Assembly: GCF_002878395.1 (NCBI RefSeq)
Contig: NC_061116.1
Coordinates: forward strand, 117,639,125 to 117,703,124
Source of the DNA: Capsicum annuum
Taxonomy: Eukaryota > Streptophyta > Magnoliopsida > Solanales > Solanaceae
Length of the DNA stretch: 64,000 nt
Reading direction: 5' to 3'
Shown: piece by piece, positions 11,341 through 21,585 of the stretch
Numbering within the stretch: the stretch's first letter is position 1
Layout of the letters: each line of letters begins with the position of its first letter
Made by a program: the position numbers and the translations under genes
The notes under the pieces: model-generated
The model's database searches: none
Seen by the model: the letters and a program-made list of their open reading frames with translations, nothing else
Told to the model about the DNA's origin: nothing

Positions 11341-13145
11341 TGCCATTTGGAGCAAGGTTAAAAATAGACTCTATTTCACCAAACCTAAAGTATTAAACAC
11401 TAAGAGGGGTATCAAGTTGATGTTTTCTCACAAATCACACAAAGCATAAACCACATCACTCTTTACAATTTGTTTGGAGTGGGTGAAACTCTAAAGATCC
11501 TTAAGATTTTTTGGCATCGTATTTATGACCATAGATTTGCACTCCTCAGTAAGTGTTACCATCTCAAAATAACCCATCTTTGTCTTATTATTCACCACAT
11601 CATTCAATTACTTAGTATATTTAGGCATTCCCCATAAAATAATTAACAAAAGAAGGTTAATGTAAAGTTCTTTAAACGTGAAAAGAACTTCTTAAAGCAT
11701 AAAACCTATTTAGCCTTTTTATGCTTCTGAGGAAATGGTGATGGTGGTCTCTTTTTTGTTTGATCAACTGTCTATGATTTTGGATACTTAGGCTTTCCTA
11801 AATTTTCAGCTACTTTTGTTATCACTTGCTTCCTATCAACTTTTTATGGGCCAACTCTGCCTACGCCTCATGATTTTTCTTTGAAGATATGTCAATTAGG
11901 TATCTACCACTTCTTAAGGTGATTTCCATTACTTAATTTAGATTTTCTGTATCACTGGGCAAACCACCTTGAGGTCTTGTGTTCTACTCTTGAGCAAACT
12001 ATCCTAACTATGTCTTCAAATTTTTTTGAGCTAGTTATAGATTTTTGACATATGTAGTCATTTGTCCTTGGTTGGCCAGGATTTTCTCAAAGTCTCTTCA
12101 ATAATAGTGTATTGAGTGTTGTTTTGAATTCCCTATTTTTGCTAAAGATGTTGAGTTTGGGCTTAATTATTATGCCATAAGTAATTGGACTAACTCTTTT
12201 AATTTCGGTTCTAGGCATTACCAAAGTTCTAGTTTTCTTTTTGTGCACTGCCTACAAAATTAACCGAGTATGGATTGATCCAGATAATCCTGTTGAGTAA
12301 CCATTACTTCCACACATTTATCACCAAGTCTGACCCTCCCGAATTGTATTAACTTGGTCCTGAGATTGCTTCATACTCAACTTAATGAACTATGCCATCA
12401 TTTTATTTAGGAAGTATGCTAACTGAGTAGCCAATTCTGTGACAGTATGTACATCAATTACACTTGCAGGCTTTTTCTCCGTACTTCTAGAAATATCACC
12501 CTACCATTCAGTATTACCTTGTGTTTTTTATTTTAGAAGAGTATATAGCTTATCATAAGTTTTTTCCAAAACTTTATCTGCAGCTAAATGTAGCATAAGT
12601 TTTGTGTTACAGTCAAGATCTTTATAAAAAGTATGAGCTAATACCTTATTGGTCTATTAGTGATGCAAATAATCTTTGAGAAGAGACTTGAATCTCTCCC
12701 ATGCATGATAGAGATTTTGATCTAGATTTTATTAGAAACTCAGAATGTCACTCCTCAACCTTGCATGTTTTCCAGAAGGAAAGAATCGGATGAGGAACTT
12801 CTTTGCCAAGTCATCCCAAGTTATGATTGAGTTAGAAGATTTTGTCATCAACCATTTCTTAGCTTCCCCCAATAGCGAGAAGGGGAAAAGAGTAAGTCTC
12901 ATGTATTTAGGGAGACTCCAATGAAAATGAAAGCGACCTAATATCTATGAAATTTTTTAGGTGGATGTATGGATCCTCATATGACAAGCCTATGAACTAC
13001 CTACTACCGTGCAACAATTGCACCATTAACTACTGCAACTATAATCTACACAAGGCTTTGGTCTATGAATAGCGAAGGTAAAATTAGTTACAAGTGGAAT
13101 TGCCACTTTGCGCACTGTCCCGAGGGTTGTTTTTTCTTCATCCAT
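11341..13145 (-). pseudogene. Athila/Tat-type gag, degenerate
   Basis: The start is taken at 13145 on the reverse strand (MDEEKTTLGTVRKVAIPLV, then a stop after about 40 codons). The strongest part is the capsid core at about 12650-12900: MRLTLFPFSLLGEAKKWL, then ITWDDLAKKFLIRFFPSGK, then two stops, then LYHAWERFKSLLKDYLHH. Further on, NTRPQGGLPSDTEN near 11940-11990 marks the gag C-terminal region of this lineage. 11400-11880 continues in broken frames toward the protease. In the family Gag forms the particle. The orientation and the protease that follows it show one reverse-strand element. Frameshifts and stops are numerous. Confidence 0.85.
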
Positions 13146-13377
13146 GACTTTTGAAATGGCATTTCCCAGTTGAATTTGAGGGATAGGATAAAGAAGGGAC
13201 GTTTCTCAACTCAGTTAATGTAAACATCACTCAGGTTTGGGATATGGTTCAACCAAATCCCTTTTCCTTTCCATCTTACTTCAAATTTAGACCTGTACCA
13301 ACAAGATTAGCTTCTAAACTAATTCATCAATACTGATCATAAAAAATAGAAAAACTAAAAATCAGAAGGTTGCCAAT

Positions 13378-13411
13378 TTTCAAGTCCTCGATTATAGAAC
13401 CAAAAAATTAT
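13378..13411 (-). other. Degraded primer-binding site next to Athila-type LTR
   Basis: The plus-strand stretch tcctcgattatagaaccaaa aligns with the complement of the Asp-tRNA-type PBS usual for Athila/Tat elements, at roughly 14 of 22 positions. It lies directly between the gag leader and the LTR start at 13412. The match is weak by itself and rests on position. Confidence 0.45.
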
Positions 13412-14900
13412 TGGTTCCTAAAGCATACATAGGTATATATGGTCACCCAAGTATTAACGTTACTCTTACTAGCCGAATATCGATCTCACAAAGACTTGGT
13501 AATTAGCAAACTATTCGAATCTAACGTTACTAAAAATATTAAATAAGTGCAAGATTGTAACCAATAAGAGTTTTATTTTTGTAACTATAACTAAGTAATA
13601 AAGAATAACAATGGTATAAAATTTGGATTGTTAACAATATATGGAGAGTTCAAAGGTTGAGGAATTAACTTCACATTTATGCATAACTATGGTTTCTACT
13701 CGATATTGGTGTTTATCATGACTGTTGATTTACAAGGTTTAGATTATAACTTGGGAATGGATATCCTCTAAGTCTTATATCCAAATTAATCTTACAACTA
13801 TATTGCTGAGTGGGGATATGGATTTAATTTAAGTTCATTAAGCTATTTTGTCATTTCCATAACCAGGTGGGGAGTTTAGGTATATCCCCATCATAACAGC
13901 AAATTATCCTTTATCAACTAGTATCTAATAACTAAAGACATGATCCACACTCCTTACATTCCTTATTCCATCCCTTCACTCCTATGGCCAATGCTTTTTG
14001 GGACTTATATTTATCCTAATGTTCATGATGCTTTAGAATAGTAAAACAAAAACGTAAGAACAATCACATGACTTGATAAACATATGAACAAACAATCATA
14101 CCATAATTACACAATCATATTTTTAGCCTAAACCCTAATATAAGGGTGTTTATCCACTCCTAGTTTTACAAACAATCAACGTAGATGAATTTATGAAGTA
14201 AAACTAAAAGAAACTAAAGCTAAAGAACAAAGAAACCTCATTTGAGTCTCTTGATACCTTGTCTCATCTACAATTCAAGTATTGATTTAAATATGGGATT
14301 TAGTTGTGAATATGCTCTCCTTTAATAGTGGTTTAGGCAATCCATTAGTATCTCAACATGAAATATATGCATTGACAACATTACCCCTCACTAAAGTGCA
14401 TAAAAATTGACTTTTGGATGTCCCAAGAGTTTTCTCACATTGCAAGTCCCAAGGCTATCTTTAGGGGGTGAGGATCCTACCTAAAGCAAGGATAAGGTAG
14501 TTAAGGGTCTCACTATGTGGTTCGGGACATACCGCATAGCCAGCTTTAGGGGGTGAGGCGCAAGGCATTTCCATAAAGGGGAGGACTAACTCTGGTTAAG
14601 TTCCTATCTTTTCATACATTTGATCCTTGTTACCAACTTTTTAGGAATTTTTTGTAGGCTTCAATTGTATTCCAAAATAGATCTCACCGAAGTACACTAG
14701 AATAAGCATAACTCAAACTAGCACAACTAGTTTTCTCATCTAAACTCTATTTGATTATTTTGAATCTTGACTTGTTTCAAAGCACCTTAAACACTCTAAA
14801 CATGTCACATAACATACATTTACTAAATTACACTATTAATAAATCATTAAGAACAGCAAAGAGTCCTCAAAACTAAGCTAAACATGCATAGATAATGACA
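13412..14900 (-). mobile_element. 5' LTR of the reverse Athila/Tat-type element
   Basis: The block starts tggttcctaaagcatac at 13412, next to the PBS remnant, and ends gataatgaca at 14900, so it has TG...CA ends in a 1.49-kb span. It contains no gene. The matching 3' LTR is not in the window: the element is truncated at about 11040. The 14900 end is inferred from the terminal dinucleotide and the change of sequence character. Confidence 0.55.
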
Positions 14901-15410
14901 CTTCGAGGTAGAAGTGGGCCTAAGATTATAATCGTCTTCACTGAATCTCCTAAATCTAAAAATGGTGAAAAAATAAAAAATTGATATATTTATGATATGT
15001 TTAGTTCCTCGCAAATGCAGTCAAATATTTGAGTTTGTGAGGGTCAGCGCTGACCAACCCATTCAATGGGCCTTTACATTTGTAGTCAACCCTTTGAATT
15101 GGTAGATTTTGATGACCTGAATCACTCGTATTTGCAATAGTACTGTGGCAAGTGCGATGAAGAAACCCTACCCAATCTCTAAAGCTATCCTTTAGGAATG
15201 AGGTCTCATCATTGCATTGTGATGAAATATATTTTCCTTCTCTATATTCACAATCAAAGGCCTACATTCGTGAAGAAGGAATTGATTACACCAGATATCA
15301 ACAACTTTTATTGATTTTTCATGCGTATAAATTCTCTAAGCAGACCCTCGAGATTCATTTGGGACATCACCAAAGTAAACTAGGTATGTTACTAGGATAA
15401 TTTTGATATT
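14901..15410. other. Unassigned noncoding stretch
   Basis: AT-rich sequence with no recognisable protein, LTR terminus or repeat unit. A short forward reading of about 60 codons at 15212-15400 has no family resemblance that I can see. Confidence 0.5.
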
Positions 15411-16430
15411 TTGAACTCAATGGCACCATTCAATTTATGAAAAGAGTTCGTTTACAATGATTTAGCCCCTAAGACCGTTTAATGCTTATTTTGGTTGTTT
15501 TCATCAGAAGGGTTAAAATGCAAACTAAAGGCTTCAAGCCCAAACTAAGTAAACTAATCCAAAATTGATAGTTTGAATCAAAAGGAATTGTCCAAATCAC
15601 TATCCGACGCTTAACTATGAAATACTAAGTGAAGTCAATCTCGTATCTTTAAAAGCCTCTAATAATCTCAAACTCAGAAAAATCACTCCAAAATGCAGCG
15701 AAGATTGTGTCAGCCAACCTTGCAACTCACAAATAGCATATATTAAATATGTGGAAGGGGGAATTGGTTAAAATATATAAAAAGATAAAATTCACACCAA
15801 CGATTATTACATGTCGTACCTGGTCTACCTTGGTAGTACCTTTTAGGAGACCGGTGTACCATTTTAGCGGTTGCACCAGAAAATGACTAAAATACATCTA
15901 AGTGAAAAGACTTTGAATGGATCCTTGGGATTCTATTGAGAGCCTATAAAAATAAATCAATAATGCTAATAGACTAATTTTAAAGTTTTGATCTAAATAG
16001 AACATATAATTTATCAAAAGAAATTGTTATAAACAAATTACTCCCTACCCCAGTCTACTCCTGGGACCCCCTTTAGACTAATTTAACAAGTTTTCTCATC
16101 CAAAAGGTCAAAACTCCATGTAAAGGCATGGAATCCGAATTGACCATGTCACTAACTCAAAAAAGATATTTCAAATCTAATGAAACTAACATAATTATCT
16201 TCCAATGCTAAAATCATAAAATTTTGATTAAAGTCAAATGAATTACTTTCAAGGATACTTAAAATGTCAAACTCACCCAAATCACTTTGAAACACTTTAG
16301 GGACAGTGTCAACTATCCCCATAACTTATAAATGCGAGACAAGAAATACATAAAATGAGAAAATGGTCAAAACACAAAAAATGTTAAAATTCACGATGAG
16401 AATTATGACCGCATCTTAATATCTAATTAT
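15411..16430. repeat. Two diverged copies of a ~598-bp unit
   Basis: Landmarks recur with a constant offset: aaatcact at 15680 and 16279 (offset 599), aaaattcac at 15787 and 16386 (offset 599), and a catc(a/c)-aagg block at 15502 and 16097 (offset 595). Sequence between the landmarks is alignable but heavily substituted. No coding sequence. It could be a short piece of an old satellite or a tandem duplication within an LTR. Confidence 0.65.
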
Positions 16431-16898
16431 TTTTCTAGCGAACTTTTATTTCACTGATAGCAGTTGGTGCTATTGTCTAAATTTGGTTGAAATATCATGA
16501 TGTCTAATTGGTTTTTATGTACATCTTTGTTATTATTAACCAATTAGTGTTTATATTTGGTGACCTTTTTTTTCAATTGGTTTATGTGCAGCCATCGATG
16601 TTTATGCTGATGTCTGACCATTGATGTTTATGTTTATGCATTTAACTGCACAAACAATTGATGTGTTAATTATTTTTTAATATCTCAAAAAGAATAAAAA
16701 TTATATCTAAAGGTTTCTCTAATTAACATTTATTAGGTTTAATAAGGTAATTTTCATTTGGTTTTATTTTGTTCAAAAATCATTACTGTTGCCAAACGTT
16801 TTTATTTTTTAACAAATTATCTTCAGTCTGATTTAATTGCCTCTAATTTATTTTAAGACATTCACTCATTTAAATGTTAGAATGATTCCTTCTTTACT

Positions 16899-16946
<48 letters not shown>

Positions 16947-17600
16947 TAGATAGATAGATAGATAGATAGATGGGCAAGGTTCGTGCTTAGCATGGTCCCA
17001 ACATATTAATTTACAAACTGTTTAATTTTTGGATGCTTTGCATAGTCATTTGGTAATGAAAGAGTAATTGATGGAGAAACAAACATAAAGCATACATACC
17101 TCTTTACAAATGCATGTTGAAAAAGGTAACAATGTAAAAGTATAAAATATAACATAATGAAGATACATTACCATAAATATGCATAGTTGCAGTTAATATT
17201 GATGGAAAAAAAATTCAAACTGAATCTCAAATTTTAAGACATTTCTAATTCAAGTATTGGACTCGATGACACTTGAGTCAAATTAGGACTATATTAGAAG
17301 CACTATAGGCAACATTTTACCATCTATAAAAGCCATTCGAATTTTAGCATTCGTCAAAATAAGTGGCATTGTTCATGCTATAACCACTCATGTCACATAT
17401 GAGTTTTCTATCTTTAAACATCTCACAACTTCATGTTTTCACTCTTCATGCCAATTAATTAATGGTTCAAGAGAAGGAAAGCAATACTGCATAGGAAAAC
17501 AAAACTATTGCAAAAATTTTAAAACAACAATGATTCTTTGAAGCATGCTAACCTAAACATTGAATTCAATAACATTTATCAGCTAAAAAAGAATAGAAAG
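16431..17600. other. Noncoding stretch, possibly low-copy
   Basis: No LTR termini, retroelement motifs or long open reading frames are visible. It is AT-rich and holds one compound microsatellite (16899-16970). Confidence 0.4.
16899..16970. repeat. Compound microsatellite (TA)n(GA)n(TAGA)6
   Basis: Direct reading: alternating TA from 16899 to 16926, GA from 16927 to 16946, then six TAGA units to 16970. Confidence 0.97.
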
Positions 17601-17612
17601 AAGAATATTAGT

Positions 17613-17745
17613 CTTTGAATCTCCTGGAGAATAGAACCTTGGCAAGAAGACCACGAGCAAGACCCTTCTGACCTAGTAAAAAAGCAATAGGATACATGTT
17701 GTTTTCCATTCTTAACTCATAGAGCCTGACATGAGGATCTGACAT
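17613..17745 (-). pseudogene. Exon-like segment of an unrecognised gene
   Basis: On the reverse strand this reads continuously as SDPHVRLYELRMENNMYPI, then AFLLGQKGLARGLLAKVLFS and RRFKD, ending close to 17613. Amino-acid composition and lack of stops look like a genuine C-terminal exon and unlike the surrounding AT-rich noise. I do not recognise the family. It is not part of eIF3i, whose fragment lies 1 kb upstream on the same strand, so two different genes may have contributed pieces here. Confidence 0.35.
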
Positions 17746-17899
17746 AAATAGTGACCAAAAGAAGTAATAATATATTAGAAAAACATATAAGAATACTTGG
17801 ACATGCTAAAATTTCCACAAACAAATGGGGGAGGGATGGAAACATGAAAGACAGGAAGGCATGGTGAGTAGACATGGTTTTGATCCACCATTCTAGTTG

Positions 17900-18075
17900 T
17901 ATACTTATCACAGAGAATAAATAATATATTTGGTTTTTGCATGTACATTAGTTTTAGTAAGTGTTGGTTTTGGTTTCTTGCATATGAAAGTTGGGAGTTG
18001 GAACTATCGTTATCGAAAGCAGAATCAGTATCAAGAGGGAACTTAGGCATATTAAGTCTTTGTACTGGTTTAGTT
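17900..18075 (-). pseudogene. Possible exon of an unknown gene
   Basis: The reverse strand has an open reading of about 50 codons including MPKFPLDTDSAFDNDSS and then SQLSYARNQNQ, with an Asp/Ser/Asn-rich composition. It runs open upstream of that Met as well. No splice sites or family could be fixed. It may belong with the exon-like piece at 17613-17745, on the same strand. Confidence 0.2.
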
Positions 18076-18700
18076 TGAGAATTGGGGGAAATATAGATGC
18101 AATACTAACACTAGGTGGTCTGAGTAGGAAAACCAGAGAGTAATAAAATAGCCCATTAACATATTTAACAATTAATCATATGCTAATATTTTTAATAAGA
18201 AATTTATTGAATAATAATAATACCAGGAACAATCTCAACAACAAAAAAATCAGCACAAAAGGACAAAACGGACAAACATTGGATTAACGATCTCAATCAT
18301 GTCAAAACATTATAAAACTAATAGGTTACTTGAGAAATTTATTCACAATAAAGCTTAAGTTATTTAAATTATTTCCGCACTTATATGGCCATTGTCAAAT
18401 AGAAAATACATTTGTGTAGCTCTGAATGATGGTAATCAAAGAGTTAATTGTTTGGATCTCTAAAATGAAATACAGTGGGCTTAAGAATAGTGCAAACATC
18501 AGGCCTATGCATAAAGTACTTGAAACCTCATAGTAAAAAGAAATCCTACTTTGTTTTTTCACAATAATTCAAATCATTATTTTTAATTTTAAAAAAAGAG
18601 AAAAAACTAGAACATATACTTAATAAGCACAAATATAAACGAACAATTACTTGTCAAAATAAAACCAAAGATTAAACAAGATAACAACAAAAGACCCATC

Positions 18701-18936
18701 TTAAAGTTCTAGAAACTTATGGCTATTAGTATCTCTGTTGATGCATTTGACATGGATAGCAGATGTCATCCCTATAAATGGATTAGTGGTATTCACTGCA
18801 AGATTATCGCCAACCAAAAAATCAACCGGCCTAGCAGGGTTGTCCAAGCTGAATGTGTACAGATGGGTACCAGTTTGGACATCTAATAACATTGCAATCT
18901 GATTCGCACTTCCAGTTATTAGCCTGGAAGAATCCC
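18701..18936 (-). pseudogene. TIF3I1: Diverged exon of eIF3 subunit i (WD40 translation initiation factor)
   Basis: The reverse strand reads DSSRLITGSANQIAMLLDVQ, then TGTHLYTFSLDNPARPVDFL, then VGDNLAVNTTNPF and AIHVKCINRD, ending in a stop at 18701. Order and wording match the second WD40 repeat region of plant eIF3i, the small scaffold subunit of the eIF3 complex on the 40S ribosome. An AG acceptor lies just upstream (18937-18938 on the plus strand as ct), consistent with an exon edge. Differences at normally conserved positions (MLLD where KLWD is usual, NTTNPFIGM) and no sign of the other exons suggest a gene fragment or old pseudogene rather than a working gene. A helitron or MULE capture is possible but I see no termini. 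Confidence 0.6.
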
Positions 18937-18939
18937 CTA

Positions 18940-20007
18940 TACCAAAGAATCCTCAATTCAATTATCACAGACATCCCATTGTACCATTGTTACAAATAAA
19001 CCTTTTACTCCGCTCAAATATAAATAAAAAAACATACGTTTTCTCTCGCTATATGACTTTCATTTTACATTAACCTCTATTTAGAATAGAGAAAGAATCA
19101 ACAAGTATTTTACTTCTAAGCTCTTGCAAGGTAAGAACTACAAAACTAATGGTTTTTAACTACTTTACCACTTTCAATTTTCACAACCTAATTGGATATA
19201 ATACATAAAGAGAACACCACAAAATTCAATGTACCTGGATTGATAAAATCTCTTATAGGGAAATACTCTGTTTCATCTCAAAAACCTTCACATTGTAAAA
19301 ATAGTAAGAAGAAACCAAATCAGCTACTTATATTGTTAAGAAAATTAGTGAAACATGTGAAATGCCAGATTGAATAGATTTTTGGCAGTGTTTCTACAGT
19401 TTCTTGCTGCCATAGACCTTCAAAATCTATTCTGAACCTCGATCCTCGAACACAGATGATCTAGCATCTATTCTTCAAGGAGCACCAGCAGCTTCAAATG
19501 AAAATAAAAAGACGAAGATAAACAAACACACAAGATTAGTATGGAGAAAAGACTAACAAATGCTAGTTTCTATAAAATTGAACATCATTCCTGATCTAAC
19601 ATATAAATTAACCTGTCTTAATCAAAATATGTTTCTTAATCATCTTCATAAGTAGTTATGTGAAAAATTTAATTTTGTGAAGCACAAACCAAACACTGGT
19701 CAAAGATTATCATTCAATCAATCATGTAATAAGCTCCCGTCCTAGCAACCAAACTTACATCACCCATAAAATATAGTTACTCACTATTAAATGGGTGGTA
19801 AGAAAAGGAAAAGATTCTGAAAGTGAGAAAGCTGTAAAAATTACTCTCAACTCATGAAGTTTATGTAAACCCTAAAACCATATTCATTTTATTATAAAAA
19901 GAATTTAAAAAGGATTGAAAACTATGTTCACCAAATAGGAAAGTATAAAAAATAAGGAGTATGTTAAGCATATACAACCAAAGACTTTAAAAGAATAAAT
20001 TGGTCAG
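18940..20007. other. Noncoding stretch, possibly low-copy
   Basis: No retroelement motif or credible exon is visible. Short forward reading at 19192-19377 (61 codons, Lys/Ser-rich) has no recognisable family. Confidence 0.35.
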
Positions 20008-20127
20008 CTGTGTTGCTCCAACTTTTCAACAATATTGTTGGATACGTGTCAGATCCTCCAAAAATAGTGCATTTTTGGATGTTCCAACACAGGTGCGGGA
20101 ATATTTTGGAGAGTCCAATCAACATAG
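20008..20127. mobile_element. Foldback MITE-like element (~120 bp)
   Basis: The two halves are imperfect reverse complements. The left arm starts ctgtgttg and the right arm ends caacatag. The centre is a perfect 8-bp stem ccaaaaat (20058-20065) / atttttgg (20071-20078) around the 5-base loop agtgc. It carries text such as gatcctccaaaaa and ttttggagagtcc that I recall from a common Solanaceae interspersed hairpin; that link is from memory. Confidence 0.65.
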
Positions 20128-20384
20128 TGGATTGTTTTGAACTCCCTTCACCATGTTGAGATTTCCATACTTATCACCACCTAAACTTCTAATCTACCAT
20201 TGAACAGAAAAAAACAAATTAACCAGTTATCGAAACTACTGCAAACTTGCTTCCAAACTATCACTTATAGTCTATTCTACACCATTCCCCATTGCCAAAG
20301 AAAATACTTGAAAAGTTCTATAAGGCCTTCTTTTACGTAGCAACTCAAATAATTTTGTAGTACTTGAAGTCACTTTGGAGCACT

Positions 20385-20535
20385 GTTGTCAACAACGTGC
20401 TTAAGCCCTAAAGCGAGACTCAAAATATGTTGAGCGCTTCGTGTAGCTTAGTGTGTACATCAGTTTCAACATAAGGTTTTAAGGCATACTTTTTAAGACT
20501 GATATGCCTTCTTTTTTTAAAAAAATATTTACTCA
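20385..20535. repeat. Possible short dispersed repeat
   Basis: The stretch around cttaagccctaaagcgagac and ttgagcgcttcgtgtagctt, ending in a T run at about 20512-20519, resembles a short interspersed repeat seen near Solanaceae genes. There is no second copy in the window, so the call rests on resemblance only. Confidence 0.25.
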
Positions 20536-21585
20536 CCAATCATCAATTTTTCAGTTCTTGTTACCACATTTCCTATGAACAACCTTAATTTGATGACATT
20601 TTCGTAATTAACAACTTCAAATCAGTCAAAACACATAAAAAACCCAATGATGTTGAATGATCAACTCTTCATCGTGATCACCTAAAGATAATAAGTAAGT
20701 TAAAGGGCGACCAAGAAATTGACAAGATAAAAAGATTATTGACCTTTGAAATTTTTCTTCACAGAGCCTTTCTATATTCATTGTACTCTTCTTAATACCA
20801 TTGTATGAGTAAACCATGTTCAAAATAATTAACAATGCGGCAAAGGAACAACAAATTTTATGGTATCCTTGAATAAATACAATTTCCTTTTTTGTTCGTC
20901 CCAAAGGAAAGCTCGAAATATAATTAAAATTTTTGAAAGAAAATCAAAAGTGAGATACAAAATTGAAAATCAAAACACTGAATGAAAGAATGAGAGAAAT
21001 CTGGTGAGGTTACCTGAGAGATTAAGGAGTCTTAGGTAAAAAAGGATTAGTGAGAGATGAATTTTATTCCACTATTGAGTACAGATGTCCTCATATCAAA
21101 ATTACACATCAGCCTTAAATAGTTATGCTTGTATATTCAATAGTAAAAATTAGTCTACTCAGGGTACAACTTGTAAATATTGTACAGGTCCTAGCCATGT
21201 TGGCCTATAAAATAGAAAATATTACTATTCTACTCATGCTGAAGATTTAGAAAAAGAAGGAGGAGTAATCAAGATAAGAAATTTCTCCTTTAAAATATAT
21301 ATTCTTATGTATAGTGTGTTGGTTTTTCATGGTAAAAGAAATCTTCGTATCTGTTTGGATCTTAGTTTATTATTAGAGGAGCTTATTAAATGTTAAGGGA
21401 TACACTTTAATTGGTGAAATATCTTTAAAGATGGTGCCATATACACGCCTCAAACTAGACAATTTCTGTGATCCATCAAAATTTACAACAATCATAAAGA
21501 TATGTTTATGAATTATAGAAACGAGCAACATTTTATTTTATTAGTAAACATAAATAGAGAAATTAGAGAAAGTAGTATTAGTTTT
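20536..21585. other. Noncoding stretch before a gypsy LTR
   Basis: AT-rich with no gene or repeat that I recognise. The 92-codon reverse reading at 20626-20904 has no recognisable motif. Confidence 0.35.
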
